From an uncultured Tannerella sp. (GTDB lineage Bacteria > Bacteroidota > Bacteroidia > Bacteroidales > Tannerellaceae), in the NCBI GenBank assembly GCA_938036405.1, contig CALHPT010000317.1, forward strand, positions 1 through 6,958: a stretch of 6,958 nucleotides of DNA, written 5' to 3'. The notes beneath the pieces were generated by a model that saw only the letters and a program-made list of their open reading frames with translations, was not told the origin of the DNA and ran no database searches. Below are positions 1-5,859 of this stretch, in pieces; the stretch's first letter is position 1; each line of letters begins with the position of its first letter. Made by a program: the position numbers and the translations under genes.

Positions 1-2
1 CC

Positions 3-410
3 GAGTCTCGCATGCGTTTGATGGGCTACACGATGAACGAAAAAATGAAGGTTTATCCCGAGCAACGGGCCGCCTTGATCACCCTCACCCACGATGAACT
101 TCAACACTATCATTACACGACCGGCGACACGGAGGGTTTCGTCAATATGCCCCTCGATATTGACGGCATAGAGTTCTCCGTATTTATCCGCGAGGATCGC
201 GATTATGCCAAAGTGTCGCTGCGATCTGTCGGACGCTTTCCCTGCAACCGTTTTGCGACGCGCTACTTCAACGGCGGTGGTCATAAGAACGCTTCCGGGG
301 GCGAATTTTACGGCACGCTCGAAGAAGCCGTCCAAACGTTCGAACAGGGTTTGGCAGAATTCAATCCAACACGTTTTACAGAAACGGATGAAGAGGCACA
401 GGCTGTGTAA
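3..410 (+). CDS. DHH/DHHA1-family phosphoesterase, NrnA-like, C-terminal part (5' end outside window)
   Basis: This is the 3' end of a gene entering from the left edge. The reading frame is already open before the first ATG at 12 (codons for E-S-R precede it), so that ATG is internal and not the start. About 135 residues are visible. They contain the DHHA1 nucleic-acid-binding signature GGGHKNASGG (bases 273-302), preceded by a stretch reading FSVFIRED and VSLRS, as in Bacteroidales NrnA-like proteins. Family members degrade short RNAs (nanoRNAs), and many also dephosphorylate 3'-phosphoadenosine 5'-phosphate. The catalytic DHH domain with its metal-binding Asp and His residues lies outside the window, so activity cannot be judged here. 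The gene ends at TAA 408-410 and runs convergently toward pflA. A c-di-AMP phosphodiesterase of the same superfamily is possible but less likely from the C-terminal resemblance. Confidence 0.88.
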   Translation, partial: ESRMRLMGYTMNEKMKVYPEQRAALITLTHDELQHYHYTTGDTEGFVNMPLDIDGIEFSVFIREDRDYAKVSLRSVGRFPCNRFATRYFNGGGHKNASGGEFYGTLEEAVQTFEQGLAEFNPTRFTETDEEAQAV

Positions 411-436
411 GCCTGCATTTCTCCTACTCGTGTCCT

Positions 437-494
437 AAAAAAGTAGTCCTCCGGACGAAGGCCTTACGCCTATCGTCCGGAGGACTACTTTTTT
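437..494. terminator. Strong bidirectional intrinsic terminator between nrnA-like gene and pflA
   Basis: Bases 437-458 and 473-494 form a perfect 22-bp inverted repeat. A further 4 bp (AGGC 459-462 with GCCT 468-471) extend the stem past a bulged A472 and leave a 5-base loop. The stem begins with A6 and ends with T6, so RNA from either strand ends in a U-run. It lies 26 bases after the plus-strand stop (410) and 21 bases beyond the minus-strand pflA stop (516), where a shared terminator for two convergent genes is expected. Confidence 0.93.
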
Positions 495-515
495 GATCCG
501 ATGTGTGCCTCTTTA

Positions 516-1283
516 CTACGCGCCGCGCTCCACAGGACAAATGCCCGGCGCGGTGAGGATGTGTTCGGCGTTGCGAACGCGCTCTTCGGAGGGCGCGCTA
601 ACGTCTTTCAGTGTGTATGGAATACCCAATTGCTCCCACTTGTACGTTCCCATCGCGTGATAGGGCAAAACTTCCACCCGCTTGACGTTTTGCAGCGTGT
701 CGATGAAGGCACGCAGGGCATGCAGATCGTCATCGTTGTCGGTTACGCCCGGGACGAGTACGTGTCGCACCCAAATAGGCTTGCCGATGTCGGACAGATA
801 GCGCGCGCAATCGAGGATGTTACGATTTGTGCGTCCGGTCAGCTCACGGTGCTTCGCGTCGTCTATTTGCTTGAGGTCAAAAAGGAGCAAGTCAGTGTAC
901 TTCATCAGCTCTGCAAACTTTGAGAAGAACGGTTCCCGACGTGTGAAGGGTTGCCCCGAAGTGTCGAGGCATGTGTGGATACCTTTTGCTTTGGCCTTAC
1001 GGAACAGCTCCGTCAGGAAGTCGATCTGCAGCAACGCTTCGCCACCGCTGACAGTGATACCTCCCTCACGCCCCCAATAACTACGGTAGCGCATGGCCTG
1101 CGTCAGCAATTCGTCCGCCGTACGCAGATCGTCCGTCTCGGGATCCCACGTGTCTGGATTGTGGCAATAACGGCAGCGCATGCTGCAACCTTTCAGGAAA
1201 ATGAGAAAGCGAATGCCCGGCCCATCGACCGAACCGAACGTTTCAACCGAATGCACACGGCCTAAGAGGGGAGAAGTTTCCAT
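516..1283 (-). CDS. pflA: Pyruvate formate-lyase-activating enzyme (radical SAM)
   Basis: This glycyl-radical-enzyme activase reductively cleaves S-adenosylmethionine at a [4Fe-4S] cluster and abstracts a hydrogen from the PflB glycine in the cytoplasm. Counting from the chosen start, the cluster motif CSMRCRYC gives C33, C37 and C40. The SAM-binding SGGE motif is at 79-82, followed by LDTSG (106-110) and DLK (136-138). The VDGPGIRF segment near residue 20 is typical of activases. The frame stays open up to 1391, but the extra N-terminus would cross the hairpin after pflB and has no family resemblance. Starting at ATG 1281-1283 (METSPLLGRVHSVETFG) gives 255 residues, close to E. coli PflA (246). 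It lies downstream of pflB on the same strand with a 115-base gap. No convincing promoter is seen in that gap; TAGTTTTT, a 7/8 match to TAnnTTTG, is present. Confidence 0.95.
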   Translation of the reverse strand: METSPLLGRVHSVETFGSVDGPGIRFLIFLKGCSMRCRYCHNPDTWDPETDDLRTADELLTQAMRYRSYWGREGGITVSGGEALLQIDFLTELFRKAKAKGIHTCLDTSGQPFTRREPFFSKFAELMKYTDLLLFDLKQIDDAKHRELTGRTNRNILDCARYLSDIGKPIWVRHVLVPGVTDNDDDLHALRAFIDTLQNVKRVEVLPYHAMGTYKWEQLGIPYTLKDVSAPSEERVRNAEHILTAPGICPVERGA

Positions 1284-1344
1284 GAAGCGAATGACTAAAA
1301 GCGAAAAACTAAAGTTGGGGGTTGAGGTTGTGATTGGGTAGAGC

Positions 1345-1385
1345 AAAAAGAGGAGGAGCATCGAAAGTGCTCCGCTCCCCCTCTT
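1345..1385 (-). terminator. Intrinsic terminator or attenuator after pflB, upstream of pflA
   Basis: Read on the minus strand, the RNA just after the pflB stop can fold by pairing 1374-1385 with 1348-1359: 12 positions, with one mismatch (C1379 against A1354). The stem ends in five U (A1345-1349 on the plus strand). An alternative inner 6-bp stem (1355-1360 with 1368-1373) uses the same GGAGC segment, so two folds compete. The position, 14 bases past the pflB stop, fits a terminator. The U-run is short, so partial readthrough into pflA is likely. Confidence 0.65.
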
Positions 1386-1398
1386 CTTCATTCAATAA

Positions 1399-3648
1399 TT
1401 ACATCTTTCCATGTGCCTGGCGTGCGATCACGTCGAGCTGCTGCTCCTTGGTCAAGTCGATGAACTTGACAGCGTAACCACTGACGCGGATCGTAAAGTT
1501 GGCGTACTCTTCTTTCTCGGGGTGCTCCATGGCGTCGATCAGCTTGTCTACGCCAAAGACGTTCACGTTCAGGTGATGTGCACCCTTATCGAAGTAGCCG
1601 TCCATTACGCGAACGAGGGTCTCTACCTGCTCATCCTGCGTATGGCCGAGCGTCGAGGGACTGATCGTCTGCGTGTTCGAGATGCCGTCCAACGCGTACT
1701 CATACGGCAGTTTAGCTACTGAGTTCAGCGATGCCAGCAAGCCACTCTTCTCTGCGCCATACGACGGGTTGGCACCCGGAGCGAGCGGTGCACCGGCCGG
1801 ACGTCCGTCGGGCATGTTGCTCGTGTACTTGCCATAAACCACGTTCGAGGTGATGGTCAGAATACTCGTCGTCGGCTCCGAGTTGCGGTAGGTGTGGTGG
1901 CGGCGGATCATGTTCATAAACGTCTTCAGCAGCCATACGGCGATCTCATCGGCGCGGTCGTCATCGTTGCCGTAGCGCGGGAAGTCGCCTTCGGTCTTGA
2001 AGCTGAGCGGGAAGCCCGTTTCGTCGCGGATGATGTTCACCTTGGCGTACTTGATGGCGCTGATGGAGTCTACCACATGGCTAAAGCCTGCGATACCCGT
2101 AGCGAACGTGCGACGCACATCGGTGTCGATCAGTGCCAACTCAGCGGCCTCGTAGAAGTATTTGTCGTGCATGTAGTGGATCACATTCAACGTGTTCACA
2201 TACACGCCAGCCAGCCACTCCATCATATCCATGAAGCGCGGCATAAACTCGTCGTACTTCACCACGTCGCCCTCGATCGGACGGTAAGCCGGACCGCATT
2301 GCTCGCGTGTCTTGGCGTCTACACCGCCACTGATGGCGTACGTAAGACACTTAGCCAGGTTAGCTCGCGCACCGAAGAACTGCATCTCCTTGCCCGTCTG
2401 CGTGGCCGAAACACAGCAGCAGATCGAGTAATCGTCGCCCCAGATCGGCCGCATCACGTCGTCGTTTTCGTACTGGATGGAGCTGGTCGTCACCGAGATC
2501 TTCGATGCGTAACGCTTGAACCCTTCCGGCAGACGTGACGAGTAGAGCACCGTCAAGTTCGGCTCGGGCGAGGGGCCCATGTTCTCCAACGTGTGGAGGA
2601 AGCGGAAGTCGTTCTTCGTCACCATCGAGCGGCCATCCATACCGAGACCAGCCATCTCGAGCGTAGCCCAAATCGGATCACCTGAGAAGAGCTGGTTGTA
2701 CGACGGGATGCGTGCGAATTTCACCATGCGGAACTTCATCACCAAGTGGTCGATCAGTTCCTGCGCCTCCGACTCCGTCAATGTGCCAGCCTCCAAGTCG
2801 CGTTGGATATAAATATCGAGGAAGGTGGAAATGCGACCTACGGACATAGCGGCGCCGTTCTGCGTCTTGATAGCACCAAGGTAGCCAAAGTAGAGCCACT
2901 GCACAGCCTCACGAGCGTTCTTCGCCGGTGCCGAGATGTCGTAGCCATAGATGGCTGCCATCTTCTTAAGTCCCTGAAGCGACTTGATCTGCATCGAGAT
3001 CTCCTCGCGCAGACGAATCACGTCGTCCGTCATCACGCCGCCACCGTCATGCAGTGCCAAGTCTTGCTTTTTCTTTTCGATCAGGAAATCTACGCCGTAG
3101 AGCGCCACACGTCGGTAGTCACCCACGATGCGTCCGCGGCCGTACGTATCCGGCAGTCCGGTGAGGATGTGGTTGTGTCGTACGGACTTCATCTGCTTCG
3201 TGTAGGCATCAAACACGCCCTCATTATGCGTCTTGTGATACTCCGTAAAGATCTCGTGCAGCTTCTCCGACGGCTTGTAGCCATACGTCGTGCACGCCTC
3301 TTCGGCCATCTTGATACCACCGTAGGGCATGAACGCCCGCTTGAGCGGTTTGTCCGTTTGCAGCCCCACAACGCGCTCCAAATCCTTCGTACCCTCAGCG
3401 ATGTAAGCCGCTCCGTAGGCCGTCAGGCCAGAGACAATCTCCGTCTCCATATCTAGCACACCGCCCTTGGCGCGCTCTTCCTTCTGCAAGCCTTGTAGGA
3501 TACTCCAGAGCTTCTGCGTGGCCTCTGTCGGATCCGCCAGGAAGCATTCGCAGCCATCATAAGCCGTGTAATTGTCTTGAATAAATCCGCGAACGTCCAC
3601 TTCATCCGTCCACTTGGTTCCTTGGAACCCATTCCATTCCTGTCTCAT
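1399..3648 (-). CDS. pflB: Pyruvate formate-lyase (formate C-acetyltransferase), glycyl radical enzyme
   Basis: This cytosolic homodimer converts pyruvate and CoA to acetyl-CoA and formate without oxygen. From the chosen start the protein has 749 residues, against 760 in E. coli. The catalytic cysteine pair aligns with C411-C412 in the segment [11 protein letters not shown]. The glycyl-radical motif RVSGYAV places the radical on G724, 26 residues from the end. Also recognisable are [24 protein letters not shown] and the near-C-terminal [16 protein letters not shown]. The frame is open to 3774, but upstream codons have no family resemblance and would cover the candidate promoter. ATG 3646-3648 ([10 protein letters not shown]) follows an A-rich leader typical of Bacteroidota and is preferred over the in-frame ATG at 3693. 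A third cysteine, C410, stands where E. coli has Ala. pflA follows downstream, separated by a hairpin. Confidence 0.97.
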   Translation of the reverse strand: MRQEWNGFQGTKWTDEVDVRGFIQDNYTAYDGCECFLADPTEATQKLWSILQGLQKEERAKGGVLDMETEIVSGLTAYGAAYIAEGTKDLERVVGLQTDKPLKRAFMPYGGIKMAEEACTTYGYKPSEKLHEIFTEYHKTHNEGVFDAYTKQMKSVRHNHILTGLPDTYGRGRIVGDYRRVALYGVDFLIEKKKQDLALHDGGGVMTDDVIRLREEISMQIKSLQGLKKMAAIYGYDISAPAKNAREAVQWLYFGYLGAIKTQNGAAMSVGRISTFLDIYIQRDLEAGTLTESEAQELIDHLVMKFRMVKFARIPSYNQLFSGDPIWATLEMAGLGMDGRSMVTKNDFRFLHTLENMGPSPEPNLTVLYSSRLPEGFKRYASKISVTTSSIQYENDDVMRPIWGDDYSICCCVSATQTGKEMQFFGARANLAKCLTYAISGGVDAKTREQCGPAYRPIEGDVVKYDEFMPRFMDMMEWLAGVYVNTLNVIHYMHDKYFYEAAELALIDTDVRRTFATGIAGFSHVVDSISAIKYAKVNIIRDETGFPLSFKTEGDFPRYGNDDDRADEIAVWLLKTFMNMIRRHHTYRNSEPTTSILTITSNVVYGKYTSNMPDGRPAGAPLAPGANPSYGAEKSGLLASLNSVAKLPYEYALDGISNTQTISPSTLGHTQDEQVETLVRVMDGYFDKGAHHLNVNVFGVDKLIDAMEHPEKEEYANFTIRVSGYAVKFIDLTKEQQLDVIARQAHGKM

Positions 3649-3732
3649 TTCTATGATTGAATTTTTATTGTTGATGATGTTTTCGGCTGACATTTCGGGC
3701 GGGTTGCCCCTCCGTTTTCTGTCATCCGCGGG

Positions 3733-3740
3733 CAAATGTA
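3733..3740 (-). promoter_or_regulatory. Candidate Bacteroidota-type -7 promoter element for pflB
   Basis: The minus strand reads TACATTTG, an exact match to the TAnnTTTG -7 consensus of Bacteroidota primary-sigma promoters. It would start transcription near 3726 and give a leader of about 78 bases before the pflB ATG at 3648. The expected -33 TTTG is not clear: TAAG stands at the 19-base spacing. The element supports the shorter pflB start, because the longer reading frame would place it inside coding sequence. Confidence 0.4.
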
Positions 3741-4123
3741 GAGGCATTTCCTTATACTGCTTACATTCACGCACACATTTTGCAAGGTCAAGTTTGCATC
3801 TTTATCTAACTATCAGATATTCAACATGGATAAAAACACTGTTTTTGCACAGACCGATACGATATGTGCCTTTTCAACCCCCTTTGACCTCTTTTTCTCG
3901 CCTCCTCTATCCCGGTTTTTCTCCCATTCTGCCCCCGTCGCCCCTCTCCCACCTCCCGCGATACTCGTCGTGCCCTCTGCTGACCTCTCCCTAGCCCTCA
4001 AAACCTGCAGAGAGTCCGCTAGAACTTTCGAGGGCGAGAGCAAGGGTGGCTGCGTGTGCGACAGGGGATGAGGTGAGGCGATAAAGAGCAACAAAGGGTC
4101 TGACGAGACTTTCGGGGTATTAG
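3741..4123. other. Intergenic stretch without a supported gene; pyrimidine/purine-skewed
   Basis: No gene is supported here. Short open frames on both strands (for example an 81-codon frame from 3826 and a 93-codon frame ending at 3813) translate to low-complexity Pro/Ser/Arg/Gly-rich sequence with no recognisable domain. Bases about 3868-3990 are strongly C/T-rich on the plus strand, and about 4030-4098 are G/A-rich. A hairpin can form between GCCCTC 3994-3999 and GAGGGC 4030-4035, extended by three A-T pairs after one mismatch. Two small palindromes lie nearest pflB: TGCAA 3781-3785 with TTGCA 3794-3798, and AAAAAC-ACT-GTTTTT at 3832-3846. These could be operators but match no site I recognise. 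Confidence 0.6.
3880..4098. repeat. Imperfect long-range inverted repeat in the skewed intergenic region
   Basis: Arm 3880-3913 and the complement of arm 4065-4098 share blocks in the same order: CCCTTTG, TCTTT, TCGCCTC and ATCCC. The segments between them differ and need small gaps. Both arms are 34 bases. Low-complexity pyrimidine content makes part of this match expected by chance, so a real structural element is only tentative. Confidence 0.35.
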
Positions 4124-4192
4124 ATAACGTGAGCTCGACGAAAGAATGAGGTTCCTAATCCCTGAAGAATGCCTTTGATAGAGCGCTGTAAT

Positions 4193-4223
4193 GGCCAAAG
4201 TGCTTTTGAAAATGCCCCGCGGG
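4193..4223. repeat. Left inner arm of 31-bp inverted repeat
   Basis: It pairs with 4352-4382 at 27 of 31 positions. The innermost end is GCCCCGCGGG and the outer end is GGCCAAA. The four mismatches fall in the A/T-rich middle part, so the GC-rich inner half is intact. Confidence 0.85.
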
Positions 4224-4356
4224 AGTCCCGCAAACGCCAAAGCGTTCTCTTTTCGATTTGCGGGAGTTCCCGCAAACGCCAAAGCGTTCTCTTTTTGATT
4301 TGCGGGAGTTCCCGCAAACGCCAAAACGTTCTCTTTTTGATTTGCGGGAGTCCCGC
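4218..4356. repeat. Tandem array of about 42-bp units (3 full plus a partial fourth)
   Basis: Units are 4218-4258 (41 bp), 4259-4300 (42 bp), 4301-4342 (42 bp) and a 14-bp partial at 4343-4356. Differences are few: unit 1 and the partial read GAGTCCC where units 2-3 read GAGTTCCC, unit 1 has TTTTCG for TTTTTG, and unit 3 has CAAAACG for CAAAGCG. Each unit carries GCGGG-AGTT-CCCGC and, in units 1-2, AACGC-CAAA-GCGTT followed by CTCTTTT. In addition, CCCGCAAA of each unit can pair with TTTGCGGG at the unit boundary. The sequence between repeats is itself conserved, so this is not CRISPR. Confidence 0.93.
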
Positions 4357-4382
4357 GGGGCATTTCCAAAAACGTTTTGGCC
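4352..4382. repeat. Right inner arm of 31-bp inverted repeat
   Basis: It is the partner of 4193-4223. Its outer part is also a small palindrome, CCAAAA-ACG-TTTTGG (4366-4380), resembling the CCAAAACGTT of tandem unit 3. This suggests that arms and units share an origin. Confidence 0.85.
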
Positions 4383-4442
4383 CTCGCATGGCTTCCGTAG
4401 AGGCTCTCTGTTGGCTGTATGCTTACATCGAACTCACGTTAT

Positions 4443-4531
4443 AAGCGTAAAAGCATGCAGAGCTGGCACTTTTCTGCTTCTTTTGCGTGGACAGAAAACA
4501 GATGGTTTAACCGATAAACACAAGAAAGAAA
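4443..4531 (+). promoter_or_regulatory. Leader of the dehydrogenase gene; promoter uncertain
   Basis: These 89 bases lie between the palindromic element and the ATG at 4532. TTCTTTTG at 4478-4485 matches the TAnnTTTG -7 consensus at 7 of 8 positions, but I find no TTTG at the expected -33 spacing. The bases just before the ATG are A-rich (AAGAAAGAAA), as is common for translation starts in this phylum, with no clear Shine-Dalgarno sequence. Confidence 0.3.
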
Positions 4532-5491
4532 ATGGCAAAGATTTTAGTGGCATTCGACACGGTAAGCGAAGGCTTCGAAGCGCTTACCTCTGAACATGAA
4601 GTGATTTTTCCGCCTCGTGGGCGCGACTTTACGCAGGCCGAGATCGCCGAACGCATTGGCGATTGCGATGTGCTCTGCTCTGTTTTTGACATCCCCGTCG
4701 GCCGTGACCTGATCGACTGCGGGCATTCGCTCAAGCTGATTGCGAACTACGCCGTGGGCTACAATAACATCGACACGGCCTATGCGGCCGAGAAGGGGAT
4801 CGTGGTGACGAATACGCCGCGGTCGGTGATCGAACCAACGGCCGACTTGGCGCTGGCGCTGCTGCTGAGCTGCTCGCGGCGCATCGCGGAGTGGGATCGT
4901 GCCTTCCGCCGTGATCGCGATGCGATCGAGCACGGACGCCTCTGCCGGCTCGGCGTCAACCTCTACGGTAAGACGCTCGGCATCCTGGGTTATGGCAATA
5001 TCGGCGCGGCGGTGGCGCGGCGTTGTCAGGCCTTCGGCATGACGGTGCTCTACAACAAACGCACCCGTTACAGTGAGGCCGAGGAGCGTGAACGGGGCAT
5101 CACGTATGCGGAGAAAGACGAGGTGATCCGTCGCGCCGATGTGCTGTCGCTTCACACGCCGCTGACGCCCGAGACGCGCCACCTGATTGGCGCCCGCGAG
5201 CTGGCGATGATGAAGCCCACAGCGATCCTGATCAATACGGCGCGTGGGGCTGTGGTGGACGAGCCGGCGTTAGTGGCAGCGCTCAAGGATGGGCGGATAG
5301 CCGCCGCAGGTCTCGATGTGTTCGAGCAGAATGACGTGCCTTCGCCCGAGCTCTTCGAGCTGGAGAACGTCTCGCTCACGCCACACATTGGCACGCAGAC
5401 GTACGACTCGCGCGTGGAGATGGTGCATGAACTGTGTAACAACGTCATCGGCTTCCTGCGCGGGGATCGGAAGATTGATCGCGTGAACTGA
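4532..5491 (+). CDS. D-isomer-specific 2-hydroxyacid dehydrogenase family protein
   Basis: This 319-residue cytosolic oxidoreductase has the family's usual length. A substrate-binding half (1-100, with NYAVGYNNID at 72-81) encloses a Rossmann domain with GYGNIG at 153-158. The catalytic Arg is R238 in NTARGA and the catalytic His is H285 in TPHIG. The Glu normally found just before Pro in the DVFExEP segment is replaced: the protein reads DVFEQND, putting N267 at that place by ungapped comparison with glyoxylate reductases, with E265 and D268 nearby. The second Rossmann strand ends in Y-N-K-R (174-177) and lacks the acidic residue typical of NAD specificity, which suggests NADP use. The substrate could be glyoxylate, hydroxypyruvate, D-lactate or a branched 2-oxoacid. 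The gene is divergent from pflB and convergent with the DUF721 gene. Confidence 0.93.
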   Translation: MAKILVAFDTVSEGFEALTSEHEVIFPPRGRDFTQAEIAERIGDCDVLCSVFDIPVGRDLIDCGHSLKLIANYAVGYNNIDTAYAAEKGIVVTNTPRSVIEPTADLALALLLSCSRRIAEWDRAFRRDRDAIEHGRLCRLGVNLYGKTLGILGYGNIGAAVARRCQAFGMTVLYNKRTRYSEAEERERGITYAEKDEVIRRADVLSLHTPLTPETRHLIGARELAMMKPTAILINTARGAVVDEPALVAALKDGRIAAAGLDVFEQNDVPSPELFELENVSLTPHIGTQTYDSRVEMVHELCNNVIGFLRGDRKIDRVN

Positions 5492-5512
5492 TCTCTTTGG
5501 GAGAGGCAATCA

Positions 5513-5551
5513 AACGCCGGCTGCTTTCTGCTTGAGGGGGCAGCCGGCGTT
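5513..5551. terminator. Hairpin terminator shared by convergent dehydrogenase and DUF721 genes
   Basis: AACGCCGGCTGC (5513-5524) and its exact complement (5540-5551) form a 12-bp GC-rich stem with a 15-base loop. It lies 21 bases after the plus-strand stop at 5491 and 14 bases past the minus-strand stop at 5566. Neither side has a long U-run: the minus strand continues from the stem as TTTGATT and the plus strand as TTGTGTT. Termination may therefore be moderate. Confidence 0.7.
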
Positions 5552-5565
5552 GTGTTGGGTGGGGG

Positions 5566-5859
5566 CTACCGAAAACGAATCTCTTGGATGACGTCGGTAC
5601 CCACCCGCTCGTTGAGCGTGCGGACGAGGCGGTCGCGCCACATCATCAGTTCGCTGCGCAGGACGGCGGAGTCGAGCACGACGTGCAGCGTGGCGCCTCG
5701 CACGTAGGCTTCGCGCGTAGCCTGTGCCACGCCTGGGCCGAGCACTTCGCGCCAGGCATGGACGAGGCGTACCTCGTCCAATCGACGACCGATCTCGGGG
5801 TTTTGGGTAAAAAACTCACGGAGAATCTCGCCGATGGATTGGGCGTTGACGCGTTTCAT
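5566..5859 (-). CDS. DUF721 (DciA-like) protein
   Basis: This 97-residue protein has a DUF721 core. Around W36 it reads HAWREVLGPGVAQATREAYV, followed by a strand-forming GATLHVVLDSAVLRSEL (56-71) and a C-terminal helix with W74. DciA, the characterised branch of this family, assists loading of the replicative helicase DnaB in bacteria without DnaC. Many short DUF721 proteins, including this one, have only been assigned by similarity. The ATG at 5857-5859 overlaps the recF stop as ATGA, which implies translational coupling. The position next to recF supports a replication role. The length is normal for the short DUF721 form in Bacteroidota, and it lacks any long extra terminal extension. Confidence 0.88.
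   Translation of the reverse strand: MKRVNAQSIGEILREFFTQNPEIGRRLDEVRLVHAWREVLGPGVAQATREAYVRGATLHVVLDSAVLRSELMMWRDRLVRTLNERVGTDVIQEIRFR

Larger units (their letters stand above)
4124..4442. mobile_element. Composite palindromic (MITE-like) intergenic element
   Basis: The outer ends form a 17-bp inverted repeat with 15 matches: ATAACGTGAGCTCGACG at 4124-4140 against the complement of 4426-4442. Inside it, 4193-4223 and 4352-4382 form a 31-bp inverted pair with 27 matches, including an unbroken 14-base block ATGCCCCGCGGG plus two flanking A. The core holds direct tandem units (4218-4356). There is no transposase and no convincing coding frame, so if mobile it would be non-autonomous. I see no clear target-site duplication outside the ends (TATTAG on the left, AAGCGT on the right), which weakens the transposon reading. 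A structured RNA or chromosomal repeat element remains possible. It lies 89 bases upstream of the dehydrogenase start. Confidence 0.55.

Noticed and set aside
1284..1391. Longer pflA N-terminus with a hydrophobic stretch resembling a signal peptide
   Set aside because: PflA is cytosolic, the extra residues overlap the hairpin after pflB, and family similarity begins only after 1283.
1894..2538. Long plus-strand open frames inside pflB (also 2746-3456)
   Set aside because: They are antisense shadows of a clearly conserved gene, caused by GC-rich codon use, and have no recognisable protein resemblance.
3649..3774. Longer pflB N-terminus starting at 3774 or 3693
   Set aside because: The added residues resemble no PFL, and the sequence looks like an A-rich leader with a -7 element inside it.
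3826..4071. 81-codon plus-strand open frame as a small gene
   Set aside because: The product is low-complexity Pro/Ser/Phe sequence from a pyrimidine-rich tract, without a convincing promoter or homologous motif.
4218..4356. Possible short CRISPR array
   Set aside because: The bases between the recurring palindromes are as conserved as the palindromes, so there are no variable spacers, and no cas gene is nearby.
4019..4444. Repeat-containing open frames on both strands (for example peptides with recurring ELPQIKKRTLWRLR or CGSSRKRQSVLF)
   Set aside because: They arise because a 42-bp unit is a multiple of three and keeps the frame open. They occur on both strands and in several frames, with no start context or known domain.
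4544..5182. 212-codon minus-strand open frame inside the dehydrogenase gene
   Set aside because: It lies opposite a well-conserved coding frame and shows no domain of its own.
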